From Sulfurimonas sp. SAG-AH-194-C20 (GTDB lineage: Bacteria > Campylobacterota > Campylobacteria > Campylobacterales > Sulfurimonadaceae), in NCBI RefSeq assembly GCF_029215975.1, contig NZ_JAEMVD010000004.1, forward strand, positions 1 through 56,548: a stretch of DNA of 56,548 bases, written 5' to 3'. The position numbers and the translations under genes were made by a program. Under the pieces are notes generated by a model. That model was not told the origin of the DNA, ran no database searches, and worked only from the letters and a program-made list of their open reading frames with translations. How positions within the stretch are numbered: position 1 is the stretch's first letter; every line of letters starts with the position of its first letter. Positions 1-8,726 of the stretch are shown here, one piece after another.

Positions 1-89
1 ATAATAGGTTGTCAAATAGCATATTTTTTGACATATTATTATCTGTTTATTTAAAAATTAACCGAAAATAAAGCTTATTAGTATAAAAA

Positions 90-223
90 CGAAGTCATAT
101 TATACTATCTATAATCATCGGCGAAGTCATTTAAGTGCCCATACGAAGTCATTTAAATGCTAGGCGAAGTCATTTAAATGCTAAACGAAGTCATTTAAAT
201 ACATAAACGAAGTCATTTAAATG
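90..223 (+). repeat. Iteron array, probable replication origin
   Basis: Five copies of CGAAGTCATTTAAATG or a one-base variant start at 122, 144, 165, 186 and 208, so the period is 21-22 bp, about two helical turns. A degenerate sixth copy (CGAAGTCAT only) starts at 90. The last copy runs into GTCATTTAAATGAC, a perfect palindrome. Regular same-face spacing beside a rep gene is the usual form of an iteron origin bound by Rep. The array lies beyond the 3' end of rep rather than upstream of its promoter. Flanking DNA is very AT-rich, as expected for a melting region. Confidence 0.85.
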
Positions 224-295
224 ACTTTGTAGTATATTATAGATATATAATAGTAAATATAGATATATAGCAGATAATAAATAATCTTTTCTGGA

Positions 296-1159
296 TTATT
301 CTTTATCTGATAAGAGATCAGAAGTAGTTATATTACCTTTGGCAAAAGTAATAGTATTCTCAAAACTAGATTTTCTATAAATTAAATTAGATTTAGGTTC
401 AAATACAATACCATATTCAGAGAGTAGTTCTATATTGTCTTTTATATCCTTAACAGCTTTTTGTCTCATTCTAACTGACTCTACTGGAAACCCTACAGTT
501 TTTAATAAATTAGCAATATCCATGTTACTGCTCACTGAATGTGACCAGAAGAATCTGATGATAGCTCTTAACAAAGCACTTTTTACTTTTAGGAGCTTAG
601 GTAGTTCTTTTTTATAGTTAACTGTAAGTTGTTCTTCGAAAAATTTTCTGTATGCAGGTGTTAAAACTAATCCGAATGAATTATGTTTTGTACTAAATGC
701 ATGAGAGTCAATGATACTAAAACTATAATAATCTTTTGTATTATTTTGTTTAAATTCAATCGAACTGTTTTGTACTTCATCTAGCTTATCTTTTAACCAT
801 CTAGTATTAGTATTTACCTTTCCACTATATGATTTAAGTATATCTGTTGTAGAAAAGTATACCGCGATTGCTCCACCTTCCAGTTCTTTAATTTCTTTTG
901 CACCAGCAATTATGCAATCCAATAAATCTCTATGTGTTTGTGTTAATATGTTACCTTTTACAATTGTTTTTCCCCAACTAGTTTCAATTGTGCGTTTTCG
1001 TCCATTTTCGATAAAATCTTTATATGTTTTAGAGTTTGCAGAAATTTTATCAATAGGGGCAAAAATCCCTGTTCTGAGTTCATTTGCAGTGGTAAGTGTT
1101 TTTTCAAATTTATGTACTACATCAAAATCTAATTTGAGTTGATATTTTTTCTTAGCCAT
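296..1159 (-). CDS. Plasmid replication initiator (winged-helix Rep)
   Basis: This 287-aa protein fits an iteron-binding initiator of the Rep_3/TrfA-like winged-helix type. The stretch around residues 70-85 (GNILTQTHRDLLDCIIAG) resembles the N-terminal helix region of such initiators, and the C-terminal half (about 190-250) looks like the second winged helix. It is the last gene of a leftward parA-parB-rep operon, starting 3 bp after the parB stop, and ends about 70 bp from the iteron array it probably binds. The start ATG (MAKKKYQ) sits directly after parB. Family assignment is from overall character and context; exact subfamily is uncertain. Confidence 0.75.
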   Translation of the reverse strand: MAKKKYQLKLDFDVVHKFEKTLTTANELRTGIFAPIDKISANSKTYKDFIENGRKRTIETSWGKTIVKGNILTQTHRDLLDCIIAGAKEIKELEGGAIAVYFSTTDILKSYSGKVNTNTRWLKDKLDEVQNSSIEFKQNNTKDYYSFSIIDSHAFSTKHNSFGLVLTPAYRKFFEEQLTVNYKKELPKLLKVKSALLRAIIRFFWSHSVSSNMDIANLLKTVGFPVESVRMRQKAVKDIKDNIELLSEYGIVFEPKSNLIYRKSSFENTITFAKGNITTSDLLSDKE

Positions 1160-1161
1160 AT

Positions 1162-2037
1162 TTAATTCCAGCTTGAGGATAAATTGATAATTTTTTTATC
1201 AAGTTCTTCAATTTCTTTTGTAATTAATGCTATTTGAGAAGGAGTCAATTTCTTAATATCGATATTTACACTTATTTTTGTTTTAGATTCTTTAATATTT
1301 ATTATAGTTTCTGAAAAAATCTCTGTAGATAAATAAGTTGTTTTAATATATTTTTCTGCACCTGCTCTAGAAAGCTCTTTTACTACACTGTATGCTTCTA
1401 ACATTTGATCAGTATTATTTAATTTATTAAGCAGTACTAAAATGTTTATATCTTTATAGTTATCCATTTTAATCTTTTCAATTAATATTGTTGGAAGTTT
1501 TAAGATATTCATTAATTTAGATACATAGCCTTTTGAGAGACCTACATATTCGGCAAGTTTATTTTGACTTTCAACAATTTTATTATCTAAAATATTTTTA
1601 ATTGCTATTGCATTTTCTATTGGATGTAAATTTTCTCGCATTAAATTTTCGGTTAATGACAATATTGCTAAATCTTTATCAAGAAGATTGGGCATAATGA
1701 TTGATGGAATTTTACTTTTCCCCATAATTTTAAAAGCTTCATATCTTCTGTGTCCTGCTACAATAGTATGAAATCCATTTTCTTTTTCTTCTGTAACTAC
1801 TATTGGTTGCATTAGCCCATTTTGTTCGATTGATGAAATCAATTCGTTTAAAGTATGAATATTAATATCTATTCTTGGCTGATAAGGATTCATTAGTAAC
1901 TTATTTAAAGGAATACTAGATGAATTATTTGCATCTAGAGTACCTAAGACAGGTGTTTTACTTTTTTTAATAAGTGGAGATGATTCAGCAATTGTTTTAC
2001 TCATCTCTGCTGATATTCTATTTCTTTTTTTTGCCAT
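1162..2037 (-). CDS. parB: ParB-type plasmid partition protein
   Basis: A 291-aa ParB/Spo0J-family protein. The N-terminal nuclease-like CTPase domain shows the hallmark motifs VAGHRRYEA (about residue 91) and LTENLMRENLHPIE (about 129), which in this family bind CTP and mediate sliding-clamp closure. A helix-turn-helix follows at about 157-180 (QNKLAEYVGLSKGYVSKLM), expected to read parS, and the C-terminus is a lysine/glutamate-rich probable dimerisation helix. It overlaps the end of parA by 20 bp and is followed at once by rep. Two palindromic parS-like sites lie upstream of parA at 2799-2870. Confidence 0.93.
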   Translation of the reverse strand: MAKKRNRISAEMSKTIAESSPLIKKSKTPVLGTLDANNSSSIPLNKLLMNPYQPRIDINIHTLNELISSIEQNGLMQPIVVTEEKENGFHTIVAGHRRYEAFKIMGKSKIPSIIMPNLLDKDLAILSLTENLMRENLHPIENAIAIKNILDNKIVESQNKLAEYVGLSKGYVSKLMNILKLPTILIEKIKMDNYKDINILVLLNKLNNTDQMLEAYSVVKELSRAGAEKYIKTTYLSTEIFSETIINIKESKTKISVNIDIKKLTPSQIALITKEIEELDKKIINLSSSWN

Positions 2038-2743
2038 TTTTAAATCCTGCCTTTTTTTCTATCTCTTTTATTAATTGGGTGATTTCATCACTTGCCTTAC
2101 TCTTTTTATCTAATTCTTTAACACTAAATCCATAACCAATTGAATGTTTGTAATCAGATCTAAAACGGATTACTGTATCTAATAATTTAAAATTCTTAAT
2201 ATCATTAATAAAATCTACGATATCAGTAAAATCTTTTAGTTTAGGATCTATTTTATTTAATAAAGCATAAACTTTAACAGTTTCATTTTTTATTATAGAT
2301 AACTCTTCTAAAATTGTTTTAAACTTTTGCAGTCCAAATATTTCCATATAGTCAGATGATACTGGTGTAATTACAAAATCACTAGCAATAATGGCTAATC
2401 TATTTAGATCAGCATCATAACCACCAGAGTCGATAATAACTAGTGTATCTTCATCAATAGAATTAATAAATTCTTCTAATTGCAAACGCTCATCATCAGT
2501 GAAGCGTACTATCTCTAAGGGCTCATGCCCATACTGCATTCGGAGTCTATTAGTCATTGTAACTGACTCTTGATTGTCCAAATCAACAAATATAAATTTT
2601 TTATATCCATATTTTTTATATTTTTTTCTTAATTCAACAGCGAGATTCCAGGCTAAAGTACTTTTACCTGTTCCTCCCTTCTGATGTGCTAACGTTATAA
2701 TATTTGTTTTCAAAGATTCTCCTAAATATGTAATAACATTCAT
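2018..2743 (-). CDS. parA: ParA-type plasmid partition ATPase
   Basis: A 241-aa ParA-family Walker ATPase. The deviant Walker A box KGGTGKST is at about residues 22-29, the A' motif VDLDNQES near 53, and Walker B VIIDSGG near 103. There is no long N-terminal HTH extension, so it is a short (type Ib-like) ParA that would rely on ParB for DNA-site recognition. The lysine-rich tail (GKKKK) may help non-specific DNA binding. It heads the leftward parA-parB-rep unit and diverges from the helicase gene at 2883, with both parS-like sites in the shared promoter region. Confidence 0.93.
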   Translation of the reverse strand: MNVITYLGESLKTNIITLAHQKGGTGKSTLAWNLAVELRKKYKKYGYKKFIFVDLDNQESVTMTNRLRMQYGHEPLEIVRFTDDERLQLEEFINSIDEDTLVIIDSGGYDADLNRLAIIASDFVITPVSSDYMEIFGLQKFKTILEELSIIKNETVKVYALLNKIDPKLKDFTDIVDFINDIKNFKLLDTVIRFRSDYKHSIGYGFSVKELDKKSKASDEITQLIKEIEKKAGFKNGKKKK

Positions 2744-2798
2744 TTAATTTTAATTATAGTACAATTATAGCAATTTAATTTTAAGATATGTATAATTG

Positions 2799-2820
2799 AG
2801 TGTTTCACATGTGAAACACT
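2799..2820. promoter_or_regulatory. parS: parS-like palindrome 1
   Basis: A perfect 22-bp palindrome whose core is TGTTTCACATGTGAAACA. It equals the widely conserved chromosomal parS core TGTTTCAC/GTGAAACA with AT inserted at the dyad centre. It lies between divergent parA and the helicase gene, the usual place for a ParB-binding centromere. Confidence 0.8.
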
Positions 2821-2846
2821 TTGAAATTTATGTACTAAAACAACTC

Positions 2847-2870
2847 AGGTGTTTCACATGTGAAACACCT
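2847..2870. promoter_or_regulatory. parS: parS-like palindrome 2
   Basis: A second perfect palindrome, 24 bp, with the same 18-bp core as the copy at 2799. The two dyad centres are 49 bp apart. It ends 12 bp before the ATG at 2883, so bound ParB would also cover the ribosome-site region and promoter of the helicase gene. Confidence 0.8.
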
Positions 2871-2882
2871 ATAAGGTAAAAA

Positions 2883-4103
2883 ATGCAAGAACAAACATAC
2901 GATACAAATCTGGAATCAACAGTTATTTCAAGCATAATATTCTCCCCTGCTCTTCTTGACACATATAATTCTAAAATCACTAAGAAGCTTTTTTTCTTAC
3001 CTTTGCATATAAAAATTATAACTATAATTTTAGAACTCAATAGCTCAGAAAAAATTATTGATGAAGAGATACTTAGAAATAGACTAGGCAAAGAGTTTGA
3101 AAATGACTTACTCTATATCCTTACTAAAACACCCATTAGTAGACTTGATGATTATTTAGAGATTTTACAAGACTACTCTCTTAAACGCGAGATGCAAGCA
3201 TTAGCCTTTGACATCACAAACTCTTTACAGTCTAATACTACAGGACTAGAAGTTCAAGCAAGGGTTGCTAATTTAACACAAGAGATTAGGAATACCAATC
3301 AGTTAGACTTATTAGAGATAAATAATATAGAAAAAATAGAAGATAAAGAAGTAGAGTTTATCTGTAAAGAATGGTTACCCTTCCCTATTAGAACAGTCTC
3401 ATTAATTACTGCTCCTGGTGGTACAGGTAAAAGTTGGTTTGTGCAGCAACTAGCAATTCGTGCAATCCAAGAAGGTAGAATAAAAAAAGCATTTTTATGG
3501 TTAAGTGAAGATCCTAAAGAAATTAGTAAAAACAGATTTACTAAGGTATTTAATAGTGTCTTAAAACTTACAGATGAAACTATAAAATCTAAAATAGATA
3601 TTAGTGACTCTCCAACAATACAGTTTTTGTATGACGATCAGAGGAGGGTAGAGGTCTCTCCCCTTTTCTCTCACTTTAAAGTAAAACTCCAAGAGTATGA
3701 TTTAATTATCCTTGATCCATTAATTGCATTTTATGGAACTGATGAGAATAACAACTCAAGTGCAAGAAGATTTATGCAACTCTTTACAGATTGGGCCAAT
3801 AAAGAGAACAAGACAATTATCTTTATTCACCACAGCACAAAGAACACTACACAGAGTAGGGGAGCGAGTGCATTTGTGGATGCAGTAAGAACTGTGTATG
3901 AGTTAGATAAGATTAGAAACAAAGATGGAGTAGAACAAGAGTCTCATAAACGTATTATAAAACTTACTAAAGATAACTATGGAATCAGTAACATTCTTAA
4001 AAGCTTTAGTGTTCAAAGAGAACTCTTTCCAATTAAAGTTCAATATGAAGAGACATCATTTAAGACTGAGGGCATACAGTTTGGAATGCCTGATGGATTC
4101 TAA
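2883..4103 (+). CDS. RepA-type replicative helicase (AAA_25) with DnaB-N-like head
   Basis: A 406-aa protein. Residues 1 to about 110 look like a DnaB N-terminal-type helical domain (ESTVISSIIFSP... and DDYLEILQDYSLKRE). Residues about 160-370 form a RecA-fold ATPase of the RSF1010 RepA type: Walker A APGGTGKSW near 184, LDPLIAFYGTDENN (Walker B) near 279, IFIHHSTK near 315 and RGASAFVDAVR near 327. It probably unwinds the plasmid origin as a hexamer and recruits primase. It diverges from parA across the parS-like sites, with AAGG upstream of the ATG. Confidence 0.8.
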   Translation: MQEQTYDTNLESTVISSIIFSPALLDTYNSKITKKLFFLPLHIKIITIILELNSSEKIIDEEILRNRLGKEFENDLLYILTKTPISRLDDYLEILQDYSLKREMQALAFDITNSLQSNTTGLEVQARVANLTQEIRNTNQLDLLEINNIEKIEDKEVEFICKEWLPFPIRTVSLITAPGGTGKSWFVQQLAIRAIQEGRIKKAFLWLSEDPKEISKNRFTKVFNSVLKLTDETIKSKIDISDSPTIQFLYDDQRRVEVSPLFSHFKVKLQEYDLIILDPLIAFYGTDENNNSSARRFMQLFTDWANKENKTIIFIHHSTKNTTQSRGASAFVDAVRTVYELDKIRNKDGVEQESHKRIIKLTKDNYGISNILKSFSVQRELFPIKVQYEETSFKTEGIQFGMPDGF

Positions 4104-4115
4104 AAGGAAAACAGT

Positions 4116-4187
4116 ATGTTAAATAATATAATGAATTACTTTAAACATCTATTTACTAGAAGAAAATGGGGTGAGAATCCTAGATAG
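4116..4187 (+). CDS. Possible 23-aa peptide
   Basis: A very short reading frame with AAAGGA 7 bp before its ATG. The product would be basic (ends KHLFTRRKWGENPR). It lies 12 bp after the helicase stop and could be its co-transcribed tail or a gene remnant. Nothing beyond the ribosome site supports it. Confidence 0.2.
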   Translation: MLNNIMNYFKHLFTRRKWGENPR

Positions 4188-4205
4188 CAGTACTAGGGCA
4201 GGGGA

Positions 4206-4227
4206 GTGTTAAAATACTTCGTTTAAT
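4206..4227 (+). repeat. Iteron-like 22-bp repeat, left of SNF2 gene
   Basis: A 22-bp sequence containing TTAAAATACTTCGTTTA that recurs exactly at 7524-7545 on the other side of the SNF2 gene. Its reverse complement (AAACGAAGTATTTTAA) resembles the origin iterons (AAACGAAGTCATTTAA). Upstream similarity is partial (AGTACT and a G-rich run before each copy). It may be a Rep-binding site or a trace of how the SNF2 segment was inserted. Confidence 0.55.
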
Positions 4228-4255
4228 TTATATTAAAAGGTGTAGTGAATTCTAA

Positions 4256-7200
4256 ATGTTAGTAAGTTTAAATGATATACAAGATAATATTGACTCAAAG
4301 TATTATCAAAGAGGGATACAATACTACTCCCAAAACACAATCAAGTTTTATAAATCAAACATCCATACAGATACTAATGGCGAAGATACTCTCACTATTA
4401 TTTCTAAAGTAAAGGGCAGTAGCCTCTATTCCCAAAATATTGACATTACGTATATTTCTACGAGTGATGTACTAATAGAAGGGTCATGCAGTTGCCCTGT
4501 AGGATATAACTGCAAACACATAGCAGCTGTCTGCATCAAATATACAACAGACTATATGGCTAAGCAGATCTCCGAAGTAGGGGTACAGTCCTACTTTTCC
4601 AATGACAATATATCTTTAGTAGATAAGTGGCTCAGTAATCTAGAAGATACAATCTCCTCAAAGAGTAAACAGAAAGTACTAGAAACTGACTACTTCTTAA
4701 CATATAGACTAGGTGGAAAGAAGTTTAAAGAGAAGGGTAAGCTATCATTCTGTAAATCAAAGTATTTAAAAAATGGTTCACTAAGCAAAGGTACATTCCT
4801 TGATGCCTATAAACTACAGCACAGCTACTCCTATAGTGAGTTAAAGAGTGAAGCAGATAAAGAGATTATAAAACTCTCATCAGCACTCTTTGATCATAAC
4901 TACTACTCACCATCTATGGATGCTTTAACAGGTGAGTTAGGGTACATGATTGCCTCAAAGGCTTTAGCAACTACTAGAGCTTTTTACGATACTGCTCAAA
5001 CTCCTCTTAGATTAATACAAGAACCACTCCATGTAACATACGAGTTTAAACTCTATAAGGGTGAATACACATTAAAGTCAAACATCCTAAGCAAAGAGCA
5101 TGAACTCTTAGAAACAACTCCTCCACTCTTAATCAATAAAGTCACAAACGAAGTAAGAGAGCTAGATATCGATATAGAATTTTACAAACAACTTCTTAAT
5201 GCTCCAAAGATACCTAAAGAGGAGATAGCCAAGGTCTATACACAAGTAGCTAGAAAACTACCAACAGTAGATATAATTACTCCGAAAGCTATAGATATTA
5301 AAAAAATAGATGCAAGTCCCACTCCCTCACTGCATCTTAAATTCACACAAGAAGCACATGAAAAAAGTTTTAACTCATTTACAGTAGATTTTTTATACGA
5401 CAAATATAGTGTTAAGTATTTACCAAGAGAAGAAAAAATATCTTTTTATGAGAATGAGCAGAAAATTGAAATTCTCAGAGACCTAAAGTTTGAAGAGAGT
5501 GTAAAAGCAAAAATAGAGTCATATGGCTTTAGCACAGAGTTAGTAGATGATAACATCTCTGTAACACTAGAGACTAGCAATAGACAAACCCAACTAAAAA
5601 TATGGAGAGACTTTTTACAAAACCACCTAGAGACACTCAAGAGGGAAGGGTGGCAAGTAGAGATAGATGAAGAGTTCAATATGAAGTTTGAACCATCTTG
5701 TGAGATAGTAGCAGAGAGTGAAGAGAAGAATGATTGGTTTAGTCTCTCATTTAATCTAGAGTTTAATGGAATCTCTCAAGCAATAGCACCACTAGTGACA
5801 AGCATCATCCAAGAGTTTGATAACTTTGAGAATATCCCGGAACTTATAAATATTGAAGTCTCAGAGAATCACTTTGTGGAGATACAGACTAAGCAGATAA
5901 AACCTATCATTAACACCATCATAGAATTACTTGATAAAAAAGAGAAAGATAATACTCTAAAAATATCTCCATTTGATGCTCACCTTTTAGATTTTATGGA
6001 TGATAATATCATCTGGAGAGGTAATAAAGATATTATAGATCTCTCTAATAGACTCAAAGATTTCAAAGGCATACAGAAAGTTCCAGTTCCCAAAGCACTT
6101 AATGCAGAGTTAAGAGCTTATCAACAAGAGGGTCTTAACTGGTTAGACTTCTTGTATGAATATAAGTTTGGAGGAGTATTAGCAGATGATATGGGTCTAG
6201 GCAAGACTATACAGACACTCGCGAATCTCTCAAGACTTAAAGAAGCTGGTAAGCTAATAACTCCTTCACTTATAGTAATGCCAACATCACTCATAGCTAA
6301 CTGGAAACAAGAAGCAGCTAAATTTACTCCAAACCTCAGAGTGCTCTCCTTACATGGAAGTGATAGAGCAGGGCAGTTTGATCTAATAAGAGAGTATGAT
6401 GTTTTACTCACTACATATCCACTCATAGTAAGAGATCAAGAGAAGTTCTTAAAACATAAATTCTTCTATATCATTCTTGATGAAGCCCAGAAGATAAAAA
6501 ATCATAAAACAAAGATGGCAGTAGCCTTAAAAACACTTCGCAGTGAACATAGGCTAGCACTCAGTGGAACACCAATAGAGAATCACCTAGGAGAGTTATG
6601 GAGTATCTTTAGTTTCTTAATGCCAGGCTTCTTAGATACTATGAGATTTTTTAAAAACTACTATCAAACACCAATTGAAAAAGAGCACAACTTTGAGAGA
6701 CAGAACCTACTCAATAAACGAATTAAACCATTTATGCTCAGACGAACCAAAGAGGTAGTTGCTACTGAATTACCTCCAAAGTCAGAGATAATAAAATATA
6801 CTCAGTTTGAGGGCCCTCAGTCCAAACTATATGAGTCCATACGGGTTACTATGGAAAAAAGAGTTCAAGAGGCTGTGAGTGCTAAGGGGATAGGCTCATC
6901 ACACATTACTATACTCGATGCACTTCTAAAACTAAGACAGGTATGTTGTGATCCATCACTCCTAAAAATAGAAGAAGCTCAAAAGGTTCATCATTCGGCT
7001 AAACTAGAACTCTTTATAGACCTTGTAGATGAACTTCTAGCTGAGGGAAGAAAGATACTAGTATTTTCTCAATTTACCTCAATGCTCTCAATACTAGAGC
7101 AGAAGATAAAACAGAAGCAGATAAGCTACACTAAACTCACAGGTAGTACTAGAAAAAGAGAAGAGGCGATAGCAAAGTTTACAGATGGTAATGCAGATAT

Positions 7201-7501
7201 ATTTTTAATATCACTTAAAGCAGGTGGAGTAGGGCTTAACTTAACACAGGCTGATACAGTAATACACTATGACCCATGGTGGAATCCAGCAGTTGAGAAT
7301 CAAGCAACAGATAGAGCTTACAGAATAGGGCAAGACAAGGCAGTGTTTGTGTATAAACTTATTATTGAAAATACAATAGAGCAGAAGATACTAGAGATGC
7401 AAAAAAAGAAACAATCACTACAAGATGGAATATATGACAGTAATAAGCAGCAAGATGATATGAATTTTGGATCAGAAGAATTACTGTCTTTGCTTGGGTA
7501 G
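4256..7501 (+). CDS. SWIM zinc-finger SNF2 helicase/translocase
   Basis: A 1081-aa protein. Residues about 77-93 hold a SWIM zinc finger (CSCPVGYNCKHIA, CxCx6CxH). A long divergent middle follows, then a complete SNF2 motor in the last about 480 residues: motif I DDMGLGKT near 646, II DEAQ near 744, III ALSGTPIEN near 770, V/VI GGVGLNLTQAD and DRAYRIGQ near 1000-1030. This matches bacterial HepA/RapA-like SNF2 proteins that remodel protein-DNA complexes; SNF2 proteins also occur in phage-defence systems such as DISARM, but none of the partner genes is adjacent here. The ATG is preceded by AAAAGG at rather long spacing. It stands alone between two copies of an iteron-like repeat. Confidence 0.9.
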   Translation: MLVSLNDIQDNIDSKYYQRGIQYYSQNTIKFYKSNIHTDTNGEDTLTIISKVKGSSLYSQNIDITYISTSDVLIEGSCSCPVGYNCKHIAAVCIKYTTDYMAKQISEVGVQSYFSNDNISLVDKWLSNLEDTISSKSKQKVLETDYFLTYRLGGKKFKEKGKLSFCKSKYLKNGSLSKGTFLDAYKLQHSYSYSELKSEADKEIIKLSSALFDHNYYSPSMDALTGELGYMIASKALATTRAFYDTAQTPLRLIQEPLHVTYEFKLYKGEYTLKSNILSKEHELLETTPPLLINKVTNEVRELDIDIEFYKQLLNAPKIPKEEIAKVYTQVARKLPTVDIITPKAIDIKKIDASPTPSLHLKFTQEAHEKSFNSFTVDFLYDKYSVKYLPREEKISFYENEQKIEILRDLKFEESVKAKIESYGFSTELVDDNISVTLETSNRQTQLKIWRDFLQNHLETLKREGWQVEIDEEFNMKFEPSCEIVAESEEKNDWFSLSFNLEFNGISQAIAPLVTSIIQEFDNFENIPELINIEVSENHFVEIQTKQIKPIINTIIELLDKKEKDNTLKISPFDAHLLDFMDDNIIWRGNKDIIDLSNRLKDFKGIQKVPVPKALNAELRAYQQEGLNWLDFLYEYKFGGVLADDMGLGKTIQTLANLSRLKEAGKLITPSLIVMPTSLIANWKQEAAKFTPNLRVLSLHGSDRAGQFDLIREYDVLLTTYPLIVRDQEKFLKHKFFYIILDEAQKIKNHKTKMAVALKTLRSEHRLALSGTPIENHLGELWSIFSFLMPGFLDTMRFFKNYYQTPIEKEHNFERQNLLNKRIKPFMLRRTKEVVATELPPKSEIIKYTQFEGPQSKLYESIRVTMEKRVQEAVSAKGIGSSHITILDALLKLRQVCCDPSLLKIEEAQKVHHSAKLELFIDLVDELLAEGRKILVFSQFTSMLSILEQKIKQKQISYTKLTGSTRKREEAIAKFTDGNADIFLISLKAGGVGLNLTQADTVIHYDPWWNPAVENQATDRAYRIGQDKAVFVYKLIIENTIEQKILEMQKKKQSLQDGIYDSNKQQDDMNFGSEELLSLLG

Positions 7502-7526
7502 AAAAAAATAGTACTGGAAAAGGGTG

Positions 7527-7564
7527 TTAAAATACTTCGTTTAATGATAAACGAAGTATTTTAA
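7527..7564. repeat. Perfect 17-bp inverted repeat (hairpin) after SNF2 gene
   Basis: Arms TTAAAATACTTCGTTTA (7527-7543) and its exact reverse complement (7548-7564) are separated by ATGA. The left arm is the repeat also found at 4206. It could form a cruciform or act as a bidirectional terminator for the convergent SNF2 and sirtuin-remnant genes, though it is AT-rich. Equally it could be two head-to-head iteron-like protein sites. Confidence 0.7.
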
Positions 7565-8045
7565 TAGTTGTTAACAGAAAGAAGAATGACACTTTAAAAA
7601 ATAATATCGCATCTGTACAATTTTTACAACACTGAAAATGATGAATACTTCCATGAACTTCATAAATTCTTTTTTCATCAAATCCAGCCTTCTGAAATTG
7701 TCCGTCAACATTACTTGTAAAAACAAAATACTCATCATCTTTTTCTTTAACGAAGTCTGAAAGCATCTTAAACCCACTGTGAGGTACAGTCTCGTTGTAA
7801 AGATTAAATCGATGACCATAGAATGCCCATGCTAATTTTGGATTGGTGTCAAACCATTTAGGATTAGCCATACTTTCAAACCCAATACCTAAGTTTTTAA
7901 TCGCTGGATATTCTTTCCAAAAACCTTCATTTCCTCTAAAGTCAGGTAAACCACTATCTACACCCATACCAGCACCAGCTGTTATCAAAATTGCATCTGC
8001 TTCTTCGATAAATTGTTTTGCTTGTTCTATCTGTTTATTAATCAT
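7527..8045 (-). pseudogene. Truncated sirtuin (Sir2) remnant
   Basis: The first about 144 residues closely match the intact sirtuin at 37521-38372: ITAGAGMGVDSGLPDFRG, WAFYGHRFNLY, FTSNVDGQFQKAGFDE and EVHGSIHHFQC all align. Similarity stops after the first zinc CxxC (CKNC), and the last about 28 residues are an unrelated hydrophobic tail running into the hairpin at 7527-7564. The NAD-binding front and catalytic His (VHGS) remain, but the second zinc pair and Rossmann half are gone. It is probably a duplicate cut off when the SNF2 segment arrived. Confidence 0.8.
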
Positions 8046-8101
8046 TTGCTACTCCAATAAACTGCTACTTCAAATACCATTTATAGGTATTTAAAATAGG
8101 G

Positions 8102-8656
8102 TTATATTCTTCTTTCTAATGTTTTGGCAGCTTCTTTAGCTACATCAATATCTTTATCCTGAGTAAGTTGTTTTAATATTTTAATAGGCACACTGTCACT
8201 AGACCAGCATCTAAGTAAATTGTATCTTACAGCAGCACTTTTATGGTTTGCTAATATTTTAATTATTTTACATAAATCACACTTCACATAGTCATCTACA
8301 TTAGATGCTATTGTCATTAATAGTTTTGTATTATCTGAATCTATGATTTTTAACAGAGCTTTTTCACTGATTAATTTTGCTAAATCAGAGTTTGATAACA
8401 CGCCGTCTACAACTTCTTGGTTAGTGTCATTTAGCAAAACATGCACACTTTTTTTACTGAGATTATCAACTCTTGTTAAATATTCTCTTACATCTGGATT
8501 ATCAGACAACACTAAAGTATTGAAAACTTCTTTGTTCTCTTTTATATCTGGAATATCTCTTACAATGTCTTCTAAAAACTGATGGCCAACTAGCACTTGT
8601 CTACCATTGATTAATAACTCTGTTTTGATTGTTTGTGTTTGTGTTTGCATTTGCAA
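8102..8656 (-). CDS. HEAT-like repeat protein, copy 1
   Basis: A 184-aa protein of short helical repeats (NPDVREYLTR, NQEVVDGVLSN, SAAVRYNLLRC, DIDVAKEAAKTLE), the pattern of HEAT/leucine-rich-variant solenoids that bind proteins. The N-terminus is a small beta-type segment (LLINGRQVLVG) shared with its paralogue at 21669. Residues 1-10 are a Gln/Thr run (MQMQTQTQT). AAAGGAG lies just before the ATG. The promoter carries the GACA-N6-TGTC motif (8697-8710), placing it in the proposed WYL regulon. Exact function unknown. Confidence 0.7.
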   Translation of the reverse strand: MQMQTQTQTIKTELLINGRQVLVGHQFLEDIVRDIPDIKENKEVFNTLVLSDNPDVREYLTRVDNLSKKSVHVLLNDTNQEVVDGVLSNSDLAKLISEKALLKIIDSDNTKLLMTIASNVDDYVKCDLCKIIKILANHKSAAVRYNLLRCWSSDSVPIKILKQLTQDKDIDVAKEAAKTLERRI

Positions 8657-8678
8657 CTCCTTTATGTTTTATAGTCTA

Positions 8679-8710
8679 ATTATAAAGGAGAGTGTTGACA
8701 GCTTTATGTC
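8679..8710 (-). promoter_or_regulatory. GACA-N6-TGTC operator and -10 box, site 1
   Basis: On the minus strand, GACATAAAGCTGTC (8697-8710) is followed after exactly 12 bp by TATAAT (8684-8679), then the HEAT-like gene start at 8656. No TTGACA-like -35 lies at the usual distance. The extended match AAAGCAGACATAAAG is shared with the site at 32516. Confidence 0.75.
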
Positions 8711-8726
8711 TGCTTTTATAGTTTTC

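Noticed and set aside
90..223. CRISPR array
   Set aside because: The 16-bp repeats with 5-6-bp spacing and no cas genes fit iterons, not CRISPR.
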